A program made the translations under genes and the position numbers. The notes under the pieces were generated by a model. That model did no database searches. It was not told the DNA's origin and saw only the letters and a program-made list of their open reading frames with translations. Positions 1 through 20,930 of a stretch of DNA of 64,000 nucleotides are shown piece after piece (position 1 is the first letter of the stretch; each line of letters opens with the position of its first letter). The DNA comes from Euptelea pleiosperma (taxonomy: Eukaryota; Streptophyta; Magnoliopsida; Ranunculales; Eupteleaceae), in the NCBI GenBank assembly GCA_035048495.1, contig CM068549.1, positions 9,720,000 through 9,783,999 on the forward strand, in the 5' to 3' direction.

Positions 1-516
1 ACGGAAACTATCACTAACTGGAACGTTAAACGAAACAAAGGGTACTTACGCAGCACCATTGCAAGTGTAACTTCCAACCTTAGCCAAGGCCTATTGCCGA
101 TGCGACCACATCCTCTCAATCAACGCTACAAATCCACACGCGTCCTTTAAGCCAAGAAGCCTTATCCACTTGTTCAGTTTGGCACTCCCCAAACCTACAT
201 TCAATCAGCCACTCCAATCTTAATTCTTAACTCTCTAGCTTTTGCTGAAGGTGAAGGATTCAGTACACCCTGAACCCTAAGTTGCTCAAATAGTGTTGAG
301 ACGCACTAGTACTCTCAGGCTGTTAAGTCAAGTATCTATGTGGAAGACCTAAGCTGAGTAAGAGATCAAGCTTTTGGCTTTGATCGAGAAGAGAAAAGCT
401 CACAAGATATATATGAGAACTAAAGGCTTTTTGTTCTTCGAATGGACACTCTAAATAAAACTTTCTTATCTATATTCCAATGTGTAGAAGTGTTTCTTGT
501 AAAGCCAGAGAGGGGT

Positions 517-526
517 TATATTTATA
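517..526 (-). promoter_or_regulatory. Putative LTR TATA box
   Basis: TATAAATATA on the minus strand, just downstream of the palindrome array in the same orientation. Position and motif suit an LTR promoter. No transcription start can be seen. Confidence 0.35.
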
Positions 527-607
527 GAATTCGTAGCTCAGAGTCTTTTAGAAAGTGGGGTAAGTGGAAACTAGAATTTCGAATCTAAAAAGAATCAATC
601 CGTGTGA

Positions 608-868
608 AGTCCAATCGATTGTAATTTGGGTACAATCGATTGTATCTGGGTCCAATCGATTGGTGTTGGGTATTCCTTCGTAAATCCAATCGATTGTACA
701 TAGTCCAATCGATCGGACTTAAATAAGTTTTTGTCCCCTAAGTTCCAATCGATTTCACAGAGGTCTCCAATCGATTGACTTCAATTAAGTTTTATCTCGT
801 AGAGTTCAATCGATTTCACAAAGTTCTCCAATCGATTGGCCTAAATAGTCTAATCGATCGGACTTTCC
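608..868. repeat. Interspersed palindrome array, CAATCGATTG core
   Basis: About ten copies of a 10-12 bp motif with ATCGAT at its centre occur in 260 bases. Most read CCAATCGATTG; variants end TCGG or TTTCA. Spacing is irregular, about 15-40 bases, so this is not a simple tandem satellite. The core is self-complementary and reads the same on both strands. The array lies upstream of the putative TATA motif of the surrounding LTR, where U3 control sequence would be expected. Confidence 0.75.
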
Positions 869-1395
869 CAGAAGTCGATAATCTTGACTTAGACTTGAGT
901 TTGTCCATGATTAGGTTGGACCATTATATTTTATTCATTTTTAAAACCTATTTCTATGGCCACTAAGTCACTTACCTTCCTAAATGAGCGTACACGATTT
1001 ATAACTGACAAATACGCAGTTACTCAGATGACTCATGTCATCAACCGTCTGATCCTTGCTGTCTCTGTCTTCTAATCTTCATGTAGTCGGCGAAGTATGT
1101 GTACCATGACATCTTCAACACTACACTGGTGCTCGTAGGTAAGGTTACATGAATGTTTTATGTTACACGGAATCTTTGCCAAACTAGAATACGAAAATAT
1201 TCTTTGCAGATCCTTTATTCCTTGGATAAGAACTTCTTTATTTAGTTTATTCTATAATTATCTATGTTTGACCCTAACCTTTAAATAAGCAAGTTGTATC
1301 CTATAGTGACAATCAAGAAAGTAATAACAACTAGCATCTATGGAGGTCGTCCACTTCTAAAGGGACAATTTTCATAATTTCTTTATCAAATTATT

Positions 1396-4300
1396 TCGTT
1401 CTTATCATTATTGTGAAAGAGAACATAGTCGAAGCCCATGTGGTAGAGACTTGGATTGAGAAAAGGTCCTTCAATAAGGAAAAGAAATTTTGACAAGGGA
1501 AATTGTGAGGGGAATAATTTCAATAAAGACTTTAAGAATATCAACATGAAAAACAAAGAATTTTGCTTCTGTGGGAAGAAGAATTTTTTGCCAAGGATTG
1601 TTGTAATCGCAAAGGCGGCAAAAGAGATAACAATAATGAAATGGTTACAATGATTATTGAAGCATTCATTGTGAAAAATGAAGTGGAGTGGTGGATCGAT
1701 ACTAGAGTGACTTGTCCTATTTTGGTGACAATAATTTCTTCAAGTCTTATGACCTAGTGAAGAATATTATGAGTATGTTCATGGAAAGATCTTCAATTGC
1801 TAGGGTCATTAAAAAGGGCACAAGGGAGCTAAAGTGTACTTTTAAGAATATAATCACATTGAAAGATGTTTTGCATGTGCCTAAATTCCATAGAAACCTC
1901 ATTTTAAGGTCTCTCTCTCTAATCATAAATTCAAAAAGTTTTTTCAGTTCGATAAGTTTATTTTGTCAAAAAATGGTGGACTCATGAGAAAGGGATACTT
2001 TAAAAGTGGAATGTTCAGAGTCAATGTTGGTTATGGAGTGAATTCTCTATTGAGTCTCTTGATCTTTGGTTTGGTTCACGTAAATTAAAATGATAATTAA
2101 TTAGGGCTTAATAAAAATTATTGCATTAATCATGTTGACAAGTGCATGTATTATCATAAGTACAAAAATGCCCTTTAAATCAATGGAGAGAAATTTAAAG
2201 CCTTTAGAGCTAATTTACATTGACTGTTGTGAAATTATTTTATTTCATATGATTGAAAGAAATATTTCATCACTTTTAATGATGATTCATTGAGATATAT
2301 ATACGTGTACTCGCTAAAGATGAAGGACAAGTGTTTTGAGAAATTCAAGGCCTATAAGGTTAAGGTGCAAAATCAAGTTAATCAAAAGATCAATGCGATT
2401 AAATCTGATAGAGGATGAGAGTACACCGGTTAATTATTATAGTTATATAAAAATCATGAGATAGATAAGTAGCTTACTACCTCATAACTCCATAGAAAAA
2501 TAGATAACAAAGAGCAAAAACATAATCTTGAGAAGTTGGTTAATACAATGCTTACTAGTTTAGGTCTAATTGAGTACATGTGGAATGAAGCATTATTTTA
2601 AGCAGACCACAATCTCAATCGAGTACCTTACAAGAAGTTGGAGGTTATTCCTTCCAAAATTTGAAAGGTAGAAAGCCTAATATACTTCAGGGATTGGGGA
2701 TGCCTATTCAATGTGAAATTACCAAATTAAAAAATTCTTAAAGTGGCGATAAGGAGTAGATTGAGTTTTTATTAGGTATTCATGATAAGCAATGCATATA
2801 GATTTTTGAATCTTGAGACACCACCACGTCATTCAATCATGGAGTTAGTGCATGGAAATTTCTTTAAGAATACTTTCCCTTCAAGTTAAGATCAGAAGAG
2901 AAAGAAGCTGCACCTTCATTATCTCTTAAGCAAAAGGAAGTTGAAGAACCATATGTATTAGAACTGTGAAGGAGTTCTAAATGCAAGGTAAAAAAATATT
3001 ATGGACGAAGATTTCAATTATTCTCAATTGAGAAAGGCCTAACTACGCCTATAAAGAACAATGTCTTTATATGATGCTACCTTATGGAGAGAAGTAATAG
3101 AAGATGCAATGTATTCAATTGTGCCATATAATACTTGAAATTCAGTTAATCTTCCTCTAGGGAGTAAACCAATTGGGTGCAAGTGGATGCTCTGAAAGAA
3201 AATTAAAGCAATTGAGTCTCTTAACAAGGATCGACAAAGTTAGATTAGTTGCGAAAAGATTCAAACATGGGAAAAGGTTTGATTACACTGAAACCTTAAT
3301 TTGCACTTGTTACAAGAATTACTTCCATTCTATTATTAATTGCTCTAGTATAAATCAATAATTTGATTATTCATTAGATTGATGTGAAAATTATCTTTCT
3401 AAGTAGAGATTCGGAAACGGGGTTATACTTGAAGCAACATGAAGATTTTAGTACTTTAAGAAATGAGAAGTATGTTTGTAAATTAAATAAATCATTATAA
3501 AAGCAGTTGTTTGTAAATTAAATAAATCATTATAAAAGCAGTAGCATGATAAATCAAGTCAGTAATAATTTTAGTATGTTTTGGGACAAATAGAAGTGAT
3601 ATTTGCATTTTCAACAAGTTTCAATGGAACTCTAGTGTGATAATCTACTTATTTGAAACATGGATTGTATCAACGATGCAAAGAAGTTCTTGACTCCTAA
3701 GTTTGATATGATATACAAGGAGAGGTTGATGTTATCTTGTAATTAAAATTATCAGAAATGATGATAGAATGATTCTCACTCAATCCAAATCACTGAGAAG
3801 ATTCTCATGAACTACAACTAGTTTGATTGCACACTGGCACCTACCCCATTTTACTCTAGCTTCAAGCTATTGAAGAACAAAGGAAGAACTTTTGCTCAAT
3901 TAGAGTATTCTTAGATTATTGGAAGCCTAATAAATGTTATGTATTGTATCAGACCAGATATAACGTGTAATGGGCACATTCAAAAATTTATTGATAAACC
4001 CAATGTAGAGCATTGTGATGCTTTAATAAGAGTTTTGGGATACTTAAAGGGTGCCATGAGTTATGGTCTTCATTATGAAAAATTCTAACAACGATTGAGA
4101 GTTATAGTGATTGACATGAAACTCAAATATGAAAGAATCCAAGTCAATGACAAGGGATTCACCTTGGGAGGTGGAGCAATTTAGTGAAATTTGAAGAGAT
4201 GGAATTGTGCATTACTCACTTTACCACAGAGTTGGAGTTTATTCTATTTTATTTTATTAGAGAAGAGAGTAACTTAGAGATGTATTGATTAATATATCAA

Positions 4301-4560
4301 TATGGAGCAAACCAATGTCAACCTTGATTATATATTGTAATAATATATGAGACTGTCGTGTTGAGAAATTGTAGCAAGTGTTCAAATGAAAAATCGAGAC
4401 AAGTTCATCTCGAATATAATAATGTGAAAAGAATCTTAATTGATGGAGTACTATTCATATAATATGTAAAATCAGAAGGAAATTTGATAAATTCTCTATC
4501 CAACAGACTTTATAGAGACTTAGTGCTTGAAACATAAGGGGGAGTCAATTGATTAATTGT
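1396..4560 (+). pseudogene. Decayed Ty1/copia gag-pol region
   Basis: Translation in shifting frames gives an ordered copia polyprotein. A gag zinc knuckle lies near 1549-1620 (CFCGKKNF then AKDC, with the His lost). A protease active-site region lies at 1690-1715 (WWID kept, but DTR in place of DSG/DTG). The GAG-pre-integrase motif LKDVLHVPKFHRNL is at 1858-1900. Integrase remnants are at about 2270-2420 (FITFNDDSLRY, SDRG) and the RT start at 3170-3290 (LVAKRFKHGKRFDYTET). RNase H-like remnants follow to about 4500, then a purine tract AAGGGGGAG near 4536. Many stops and frameshifts show it is dead. It lies beyond the fourth GLR exon, on the opposite strand. Matching LTRs were not identified, so the outer bounds are approximate. 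Confidence 0.85.
3475..3542. repeat. 34-bp tandem duplication in the copia remnant
   Basis: TTTGTAAATTAAATAAATCA and the bases up to AAAGCAGT occur twice back to back. It looks like a local duplication inside the dead RT region. Confidence 0.85.
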
Positions 4561-5678
4561 AATTTAAGGTAATCTAATACAAGTGAAAGTATCCTAGGTT
4601 CAATGGTAAATAAGTATTGTAACAATTGTGAGAAGCACAAATAAATTAAATTTCATGTTTCTCCTCCCTATGGTGTATTGTGCTTATTCTTGTAAGTAAA
4701 ATGATGAAATGATATTCTTTTAATGAGTTAGTGGACATATATGGTTTGGGTATTATAAGAACATTATTGACAAATTCATCGACCTGAGTGTTAAAGTGGG
4801 GCACTTTGTATAGGATTTAGATCGATTCTTAGAATTAAATATTTCTAAATGAATTTTTAATTAATTAAGTGGAGTTTACTATCAAGTTCTTTTTACTGTT
4901 TGAGTCGTTTATAGACTCATTTTGGTGTCTAGTCACTAAGAAGTAAAAAACGAAAAAAGTGCTAGAACCTTCTAGACCAAGGAGATTCTATAACCTCACA
5001 ATGTGCCTTGTCATTCAAGAAATGACTACTAGTATCTCAATGTGATATTCAAGAAACTTTCTATTTAGAGTGACCTAAAGAAGAGAAAATGAAGATATGT
5101 GCAAATTAATGCACCTAGGAGTTGTAAACTTATTAATGGCTCTTGGGACTATTAGGTTGTCTATAGGTGGCCTATAAAAGGCCACCAGGGGGCTAAAATA
5201 GGATAACACTTAAAGCTCAATCCATAAAGCAAAAAGAGTAATTCTAGCAATGTTTTCCCACTAAAAGGAAGTCTAGAGACTCTCCCGAAGTTCAAAAGTT
5301 TTTCTCATCAAATGGAAGCATATATAGAGACACTCCTAAAATTGAGGAATACCTATTAATTATTCATTTAATTTGATCGAAGTTAGTTTTCTTCAATATA
5401 AAATGAAATTATTATCAATTTAAATGTGGTTTTAATCAAACAATTTAAATTCATATTTTTTTGGACAATCTTTAAAGGAGATTCATACAACGGTCTATTA
5501 TGAGAGTGTAATCCTATTGAGATTCAGATTCCAACTTTTTTTGAATTTTGAAGATAGTGTTGCTTGCAATCCCTTGCACCTTGTGGGAGGCTCTATCTTC
5601 AAGAAGCGATTATGTATCTATAAGTTGGACTCAGTTAAATCTAATTTTTTATTTAAATATTGAAGTGGAATTTTATAG
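4561..5678. other. Non-coding AT-rich stretch
   Basis: There is no convincing open frame. The first part may be 3' LTR of the copia remnant, as it follows a purine tract, but no matching copy was found upstream. The rest would be intron or 3' flank of the GLR gene. Confidence 0.4.
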
Positions 5679-5812
<134 letters not shown>

Positions 5813-5893
5813 ATGTGTTTATTTATTTATTCACATATATCACATATTTCTAACGAAATGAGAAATTATTGAACCACAAAAGATGTAAACTTT

Positions 5894-5932
<39 letters not shown>
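5894..5932. repeat. Compound (GT)n(GA)n microsatellite at a GLR splice donor
   Basis: A GT run is followed directly by a GA run. On the GLR strand this reads as CT then CA repeats starting within a few bases of the exon 4 donor GTGAGT (5937-5932). Length variation here would sit immediately inside the intron. Confidence 0.95.
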
Positions 5933-5937
5933 CTCAC

Positions 5938-15380
<9,443 letters not shown>

Positions 15381-16100
15381 TCGAATGGGTTGGTGAGGGC
15401 GGTGTCTAATTCAATTCTCATTTATAATTAGAAGGGAGAAGAGGAGATGTGGCTTAGATATGACATGATACGGAGGTGCCGTGAAGCAAGTTCTCAATAT
15501 TGATGTCTTAAATTTGGGTATTTTTGTAACACCCCCCTGAAATTTGCACGTAATTAGTAAAACACCCCTATAATTTCAAATTTTAACTTTTAAAACAGTG
15601 CTCAACTTTTAAAACAGACTTGAACCACAAACAATGGCAGAGCCCGGTCGGGTCTGTGTAATTGGCCCAAATTGCTTAGTTTTCATACTTGTTTATAGGA
15701 TACCCTCTTAAACCTAGTACAATGCCCACCTTTAAAACTTTGAAAATTTAAAATAAAATTTCAAAAATACCCTTTTACACTTATTAGAATGCCTACCCTA
15801 ACAAACTCAGAACAATGCCCACCTTTCGGCGGAGCTAGTAAGGAGCCAGAGGGGGCACGTGCCCCCCCCTCAATCTCCAATTCCTTTGACAAAAAATATT
15901 TTGTTGCCAAAAATAACCTTAAAATCTAATTTAGTGCCCCTCCTCGTATTTTAATCCCGTAAAGTGTCCTTCCTCAGTCACCCACAATCTAGTTTACTTT
16001 TTTGAATTATTTATATTTATAAGAGTATTTGTCTTTTTATACTTTTTACTTTTTGACTGAACAAATTAAATGCGCTCATATTCAAAGTTCAAACCATTAA
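15381..16100. other. GLR upstream region with element ends, no gene
   Basis: Contains ACACCCCCCTGAAATTTGC (about 15530), whose imperfect inverted partner lies near 17640-17700. It also has GGCGGAGCTAG ... GGGGGCACGTGCCCCCC at 15828-15875. No coding frame. Confidence 0.5.
15415..15430 (-). promoter_or_regulatory. Possible GLR TATA region
   Basis: AATTATAAATGAG on the minus strand, about 40-60 bases upstream of the first Met. This is close for a TATA box with a short leader, so the real promoter could lie elsewhere or translation could begin at the second Met. Confidence 0.3.
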
Positions 16101-17330
16101 AGCCCCGAGTAAAACTTGTGTCGCAAGATGTTTTAACGGATGCCGATCACAGCATTCAATATGAGCCACGTGGCATATTATTAGAGGACGATGACCGTAT
16201 GGATGTTTGGCCAGTCCCTCGTTGGACCGGTACATACACAAAAAATCAACTTGATTAGTGATTTCTAACCGATTCGCTTAAAGTTATTTTCATGGGTTGG
16301 TTTTAATGGTAGGAATTTGAGCATTATTGAGCTTTATTTGGGTGCAAAAATTCGAAGGTTGTAAATCACTAATCAGGCTGATTTTTGGTTTATAAGTCCA
16401 CCGAGGGACTAGACAAACATCCATTCGGTCAGCTCCCTCTGATCGTGTGCCACGTGGCTCGTATTGAGTGCTGTGACCGGCTTCCGTCACAACATCTTGT
16501 GACACAAGTTTTACTCTTAAAGCTAGTGTGTTACAGATTTAGCTGTTTTCGGGCCAATAATTTTATCTAAACATTCATTTTACACGGCATCCAGGCCACA
16601 CATTTAAATGTCACTTGGAGGAGAGAGATCCATGATATATGGATGTTTTAAATATCCCTAGATGGCCATGTTGACCAACAGTCAGCTGGATTGGTGGTTT
16701 CTAATCATTGGATTTGAATCCTTTTCATGGGATGAATTTATGCAACAATTATTTTGGGTACTGAGATGCAATACTCAGAAAATACCAATCAGACTAATTT
16801 TTGGTCTGTAGGTCCACTTAGCAACTTTTCAAACATCCATACGGTCATAAAACTCTAATAATGTGCCACATGGCACTTTTAGGTGCGGCTTGACACCCAT
16901 ATATAAAATTGTTAACGTCGAAAAATTTCTCACTCCTTAACTTTTACCATCATTAAATAGTAGAACTTTGATGATGTCCTCCATCGTCAAAGTTGATGCA
17001 GGACCACAGTGTGAACCACGTGGCATACTATTAGAGGTCACTAACCATATGGATGTTTGGGCAATCCCTAGGTATATGTACAGAAGAAAAATGCTCAAAA
17101 TCCACCGTTGAAAACAAAATATGAAAAAAAAACTTTAATCCAACGGATAGAAATTATTGATCAGGATGAATTTTGGTACGTAGGTTCACCTAGGGTGGGC
17201 CAAATATCAATACAGTCAGTCATCTATAAGAACATGCCACGTGTCATTCCCTAGTATATTGCAAGGATTGTGCCCCCCCTTGAGCAAAATCCTAGCTCTG
17301 CCCTACTGCCACGAGAAAAGATTCGTTGGT
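15828..17330. mobile_element. Possible DNA element with GGCRGAGCTAG ends
   Basis: The left end GGCGGAGCTAGTAAGGAGCC followed by GGGGGCAC is mirrored at the right, in reverse complement, by GGCAGAGCTAGGATTTTGC and GGGGGGCAC (about 17260-17325). A third related end occurs at 49682 (GGCGGAGCCAGGATTTTGC). The interior has no transposase frame and is filled with hairpin elements. Length about 1.5 kb, superfamily unknown. Confidence 0.5.
16108..16515. mobile_element. Hairpin MITE-like element with CACGTG arms
   Basis: The arms are nearly perfect inverted repeats for about 67 bases (AGTAAAACTTGTGTCGCAAG against its complement at the right end), then imperfect ones for another 80-90. Each arm holds CCACGTGG and a central ATCC-ATA/CGGT-like block. 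It is non-coding, and the best preserved member of a family with about a dozen copies in the window. Confidence 0.85.
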
Positions 17331-18650
17331 CCCGGGGACCTTCAAACTGAAGTTCCCTTCCCAAAATGTCTAACACGTACGTCAAGGCCTAACCCTAACC
17401 CATGTTAAACCCTTGGTTAGTTAGTTAATGGTGGTTAACAAAGGAGACGTGACAAACATTTTGGGAGGGGACCATCAAAGTGCCCATGATGGTCATTTTT
17501 TCTCCTCTGCCACCAATCACAGGCCCTTAATTAGCATTGTACTTGTAGTATTATGGTCATCTCACAGGTGCGCATGATGCACGTCATGTTCGAATGTTAG
17601 TCAAATGGTTGTTAAACTAGGTCAAGGGGAGTATTCCTAAAGTTTGAAAGTATAAGGGGGTATTACTAATTACTTTTAAATTTCCGGGAGGTGTTGACGG
17701 TAAGGTGATAAGTTTGACTAGCTCACAACTAATTCATTTGTTCTAGAGATCTGACTTTACTGTAAATACATTACGCGGCAAGTGACTGGACTTGTTGTCC
17801 TTAGTATGAAACCGCGCAGGTTGGTACTAGGATTAACGGTAAGGTGCTAAGTTTGACTACATTCATATTGCCTATACGATAGATACTGCGTGGTCTTTTT
17901 CCTTCTTCTTTCTAGAGGATTTGACTTTAAATTATGCCGACAATACGAGCCACGTGGCTCATTCTTAATGGACACTGACCGTATAGATGTTTGCCCAATC
18001 ACTAGGTGGACCTACAAACCAAAAATAAATCTGATCAGTGATTTCTAAGCGTTGGATTGAAGTTATGTTCATGGATTGATTTAAACTGTATGAATTTGAG
18101 TATTATTGAGCTTTTTTGGGTGCAAAGATCCAAAGGTTGTAAATCATTAATCAGGCCAAACATCCATACGGCCAGCGTCCACTAAGAGTGTGCCACGTGG
18201 CAAGTATTGTGGGCTGTGATCGGCTTCGCTCACAGCATGGTGTGAGCGAAGGTTTACTCTTATACGGGTGTCAATTGTCAACTTGATTCCAGTCGGTGTT
18301 CAGATTAAATCCCTTTGACTTTTTACAAACGTAAAAGACTTTGATAACGGACATCCATATGAGCCATGTGGTACATAATTAGAGACCACTGCCCATATGG
18401 ATGTTTGGCATATCTCTATATCGACCCACAGACCAAAAACTCCGCCTATAATTGGTGATTTCTATCCGTTGGATCTGATTACCCCAAATAATGCGAGTCC
18501 CATGGTTGAAATCAATCCACCAAAAAGACTCAAAACCTATGGTTAGAGATCACCAATCAGGAAGAACTTTTGGTTTGTAAGTCCGATTAGGGTTCTACGA
18601 AACATCCATACGGTCACTCTAAGAGCATTTACGTGGCTCATACGAACCGA
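16600..18650. repeat. Cluster of related hairpin elements
   Basis: At least four further copies, partly decayed, at about 16610-16910, 16975-17250, 17930-18260 and 18340-18640. Shared words are GGATGTTTGG, TGATTTCTAA, CCATACGGTC and TGCCACGTGG on the arms. No open frame is supported. Confidence 0.7.
17313..17455 (+). repeat. Dispersed repeat, copy 1
   Basis: A roughly 140-base stretch from GAAAAGATTCGTTGGTCC to GGTTAACAAAG recurs at 52433-52570 with scattered changes. No coding content. Confidence 0.7.
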
Positions 18651-19684
18651 AGAAGTTCATAGACTCAAGTACCATCATGATTGGAACGGTTGTTACATAT
18701 TTTTAAGTTCTTGAATTTTTATTTTGCCAAATCTTTGGTACGCCAAACAATCTTTATGCACCATGCGCATCGATTAACGCCATTAGCCCCTAATTTACTA
18801 AAATACCATCGAAGCAAAGAGTAGGAGAATAAGAAGAACCCACATCCAATTCTCTCTCCCACTCTATAAATACAATGAGAACATAGAAGAAGAGGAAGAA
18901 GAAAAAGAAGAAGAAAATGCACAACCACCACACTTTATTTTTCTTTCCCTATTTCCTACCCTCCCTAAACTCCGCGCGTGAAGGCAAAAGTACCCTTGTG
19001 AGCTCTAATGAACTTTCAGTAGAAAATTTATTACACAAATATTTTTGATTAACTAAAAAAGTGGCGATGGATTGACCATCGACGTGCAGTACTTAATAAA
19101 TACCCATCGATCAAGACTTTTTACTACGATAAGTCTTTATTAATGTTCGTCAATTTTGTAAAAGATTTAGTAAACTATGTTCATTTATGATGGTAAGTTA
19201 TTAGTTATAAATTTAATAACTTCTACTTTTCTATGGGTGTTATTAGTTACTACTTTTATGACGAAAAACCTGTTACAATAGATAGACAAAGTTACACCTG
19301 TATATTGATGTTACTAGAAGTTACAACACAAGATTGCGTATTTAGTTTGTTATTCGCTTCCCCTCTTCATCGTTTGGTCTTCTTCTCTTCATCCAATCCC
19401 ACTTCGCCTACGTCCAACCTCACTTCGTGTGCGAGAACAGAGAGAGAGGAATATTTAATTAAAAATGTGATAACTCATAGGAGCTTTTGGAGAGTGGATG
19501 TAGGTGTTGTGACACAAAACCGCTATATATCTTTGAGTTGTGGATTTTTATCTGATTTACTTTAAGTTGATTAATTTATTTTGATTCAAGCATATTAGTA
19601 ATCAACTTAGGATAATTTTAATAGACCTATTCACACCCCCCCCCCCCCCCCCCCCCTCTACCTCTAGGTCTTCTCATATCAATA
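18651..19684. other. Region without recognised gene
   Basis: Contains purine-rich GAAGAAGAGG runs near 18880-18920 and a weak frame at 19233-19565 with no family resemblance. A run of 23 C lies at 19636-19658, followed by CTCTACCTCTAGG. The last part resembles the 3' end of a copia LTR (pyrimidine-rich C run before a primer site), but no internal region follows. Confidence 0.45.
19636..19658 (+). repeat. Poly-C run
   Basis: 23 consecutive C, preceded by CTATTCACA and followed by TCTACCTCTAGG. Its length is likely unstable and prone to sequencing error. Confidence 0.95.
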
Positions 19685-20021
19685 TGACGCAAGCATATCC
19701 TCAAAATCAACAATGATGGCTATGGATTAAAAGCTGCATTTAATGAAGGCCATCTATGGAGTCCTTCATACGTAGATACGTATTAATATCGGTGAATCAG
19801 AGGAGATGCGTATCGCCGAATCAGAAAGCCTGCATGCATTAAATAAAAGCCATCATCTATGGCTTGATTTAAGGAGACTTTTGTAGGATTAGTTTTTATA
19901 AATAGTCCTTACTGTATGATTGTAAGAGGGTCTTAGTTTTGTTTTGAGAAATAGAGTAATAGAGAGAGCTTAGGCTTATTTCTCTTGTATCAACAGCTCA
20001 GTCTCTACACTGTCTGCATAT
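19685..20021 (+). repeat. Chromovirus 5' LTR
   Basis: TGACGCAAGCATAT to CTGTCTGCA, followed by a primer site. It matches 42166-42493 with scattered substitutions and small indels, including loss in the 3' copy of about ten bases near TTTTTATAAATAGTCC. TATAAATAG in this copy is a likely LTR TATA box (about 19897). Confidence 0.9.
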
Positions 20022-20022
20022 C

Positions 20023-20034
20023 TAGTATCAGAGC
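20023..20034 (+). other. Chromovirus primer-binding site
   Basis: TAGTATCAGAGC just after the LTR, one base from the common TGGTATCAGAGC complementary to the 3' end of initiator tRNA-Met. Confidence 0.75.
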
Positions 20035-20930
20035 GGGTTCCTGCAGCCTTGAACCATCGTCCAAGGACGTAAAAATACCAGTCAAGGACGTCAAATTCGA
20101 GTGGAGTTTTTTTGCTCACATCCCAACAGTTGAGTTGGAAACCCTCTCGAAAAATACTATATTTGGGGTTGATTTTCCATCTTCTGGAAAGCCAAGAACA
20201 ATGTATTTCTCGAGGGTTGAATCCCCTCAGGAATCACGGGTAAAAGGTGGAGCATTGCGAAAGTTTCAACTACAGGAAGATAGGCACAAAAAATTGGGTG
20301 TTCAAAAAAAAAAACATATTTTTCATTAGTAAAGTGCGACCATCGGTGTCTATCGTCCAGCCAAAGTGTTCGGCCAATACCGGTGGACCTTCTTGCAAAG
20401 TTTCGCCACCAGCCGTGGTGTTTGGAGGCCCAAGAAGCCCTTTTGTTTTGGTTGGTCATATACAGACCAGAAACAAAGGAGGTGCAGTGGCTCTAAAGTC
20501 AACAAGGAGAAAAAGGGGGTGGAGCCTTTTAATAACTCCACATTACCTTACATCATCAACTTTGAAGGTATGTGCATTGGGACTTGATATCGCCAGAGAA
20601 GAAGTGTTAAAACAAGGCAAAAGAGTACGTCACCAAATTTGGGGCTCATGTGCATCTTTATCTTGGGATTTGATATCACCAAATAAAAAGTGCTAAAATC
20701 AGGCAAAAGCAAGTATATCATTCATGACCACCACCACCACCACCACTGTACCAGAGTGTTGCACTAAGTCACACGGTCGAGTCCAATCAAGCCAACCTTT
20801 GAAAAAAAAATAAATCAAAGGGTTGCTATCTTACTTGAAGTGTTCACTCATTGATTGAGTATCAAATCACATTCGATTTGAACAAGTTGCATATAGTTAT
20901 GTTTGTTGTAACGGGTACTTCCGATCGATC

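Larger units (their letters stand above)
1..1120 (-). mobile_element. Partial LTR of a copia-type retrotransposon, minus orientation
   Basis: Read on the minus strand, the segment starts at 1120 with TGTTGAAGATGTCATGG, a start common in plant copia LTRs. It runs into a palindrome array at about 870-610, a TATA motif (TATAAATATA, 517-526) and then transcribed-looking sequence toward the window edge. This order suits U3 promoter followed by R/U5. The other LTR end lies outside the window or was not found, and no primer site, polypurine tract or target duplication was recognised. It has no coding potential. It may be a solo LTR or belong to an element continuing left. The type is inferred from the start motif and layout only. 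Confidence 0.45.

Noticed and set aside
608..868. CRISPR or satellite array at the palindromes
   Set aside because: Motif is 10-12 bases, irregularly spaced, and lies in an LTR.
19233..19565. 110-codon plus frame
   Set aside because: No family resemblance; sits between repeats in AT-rich DNA.
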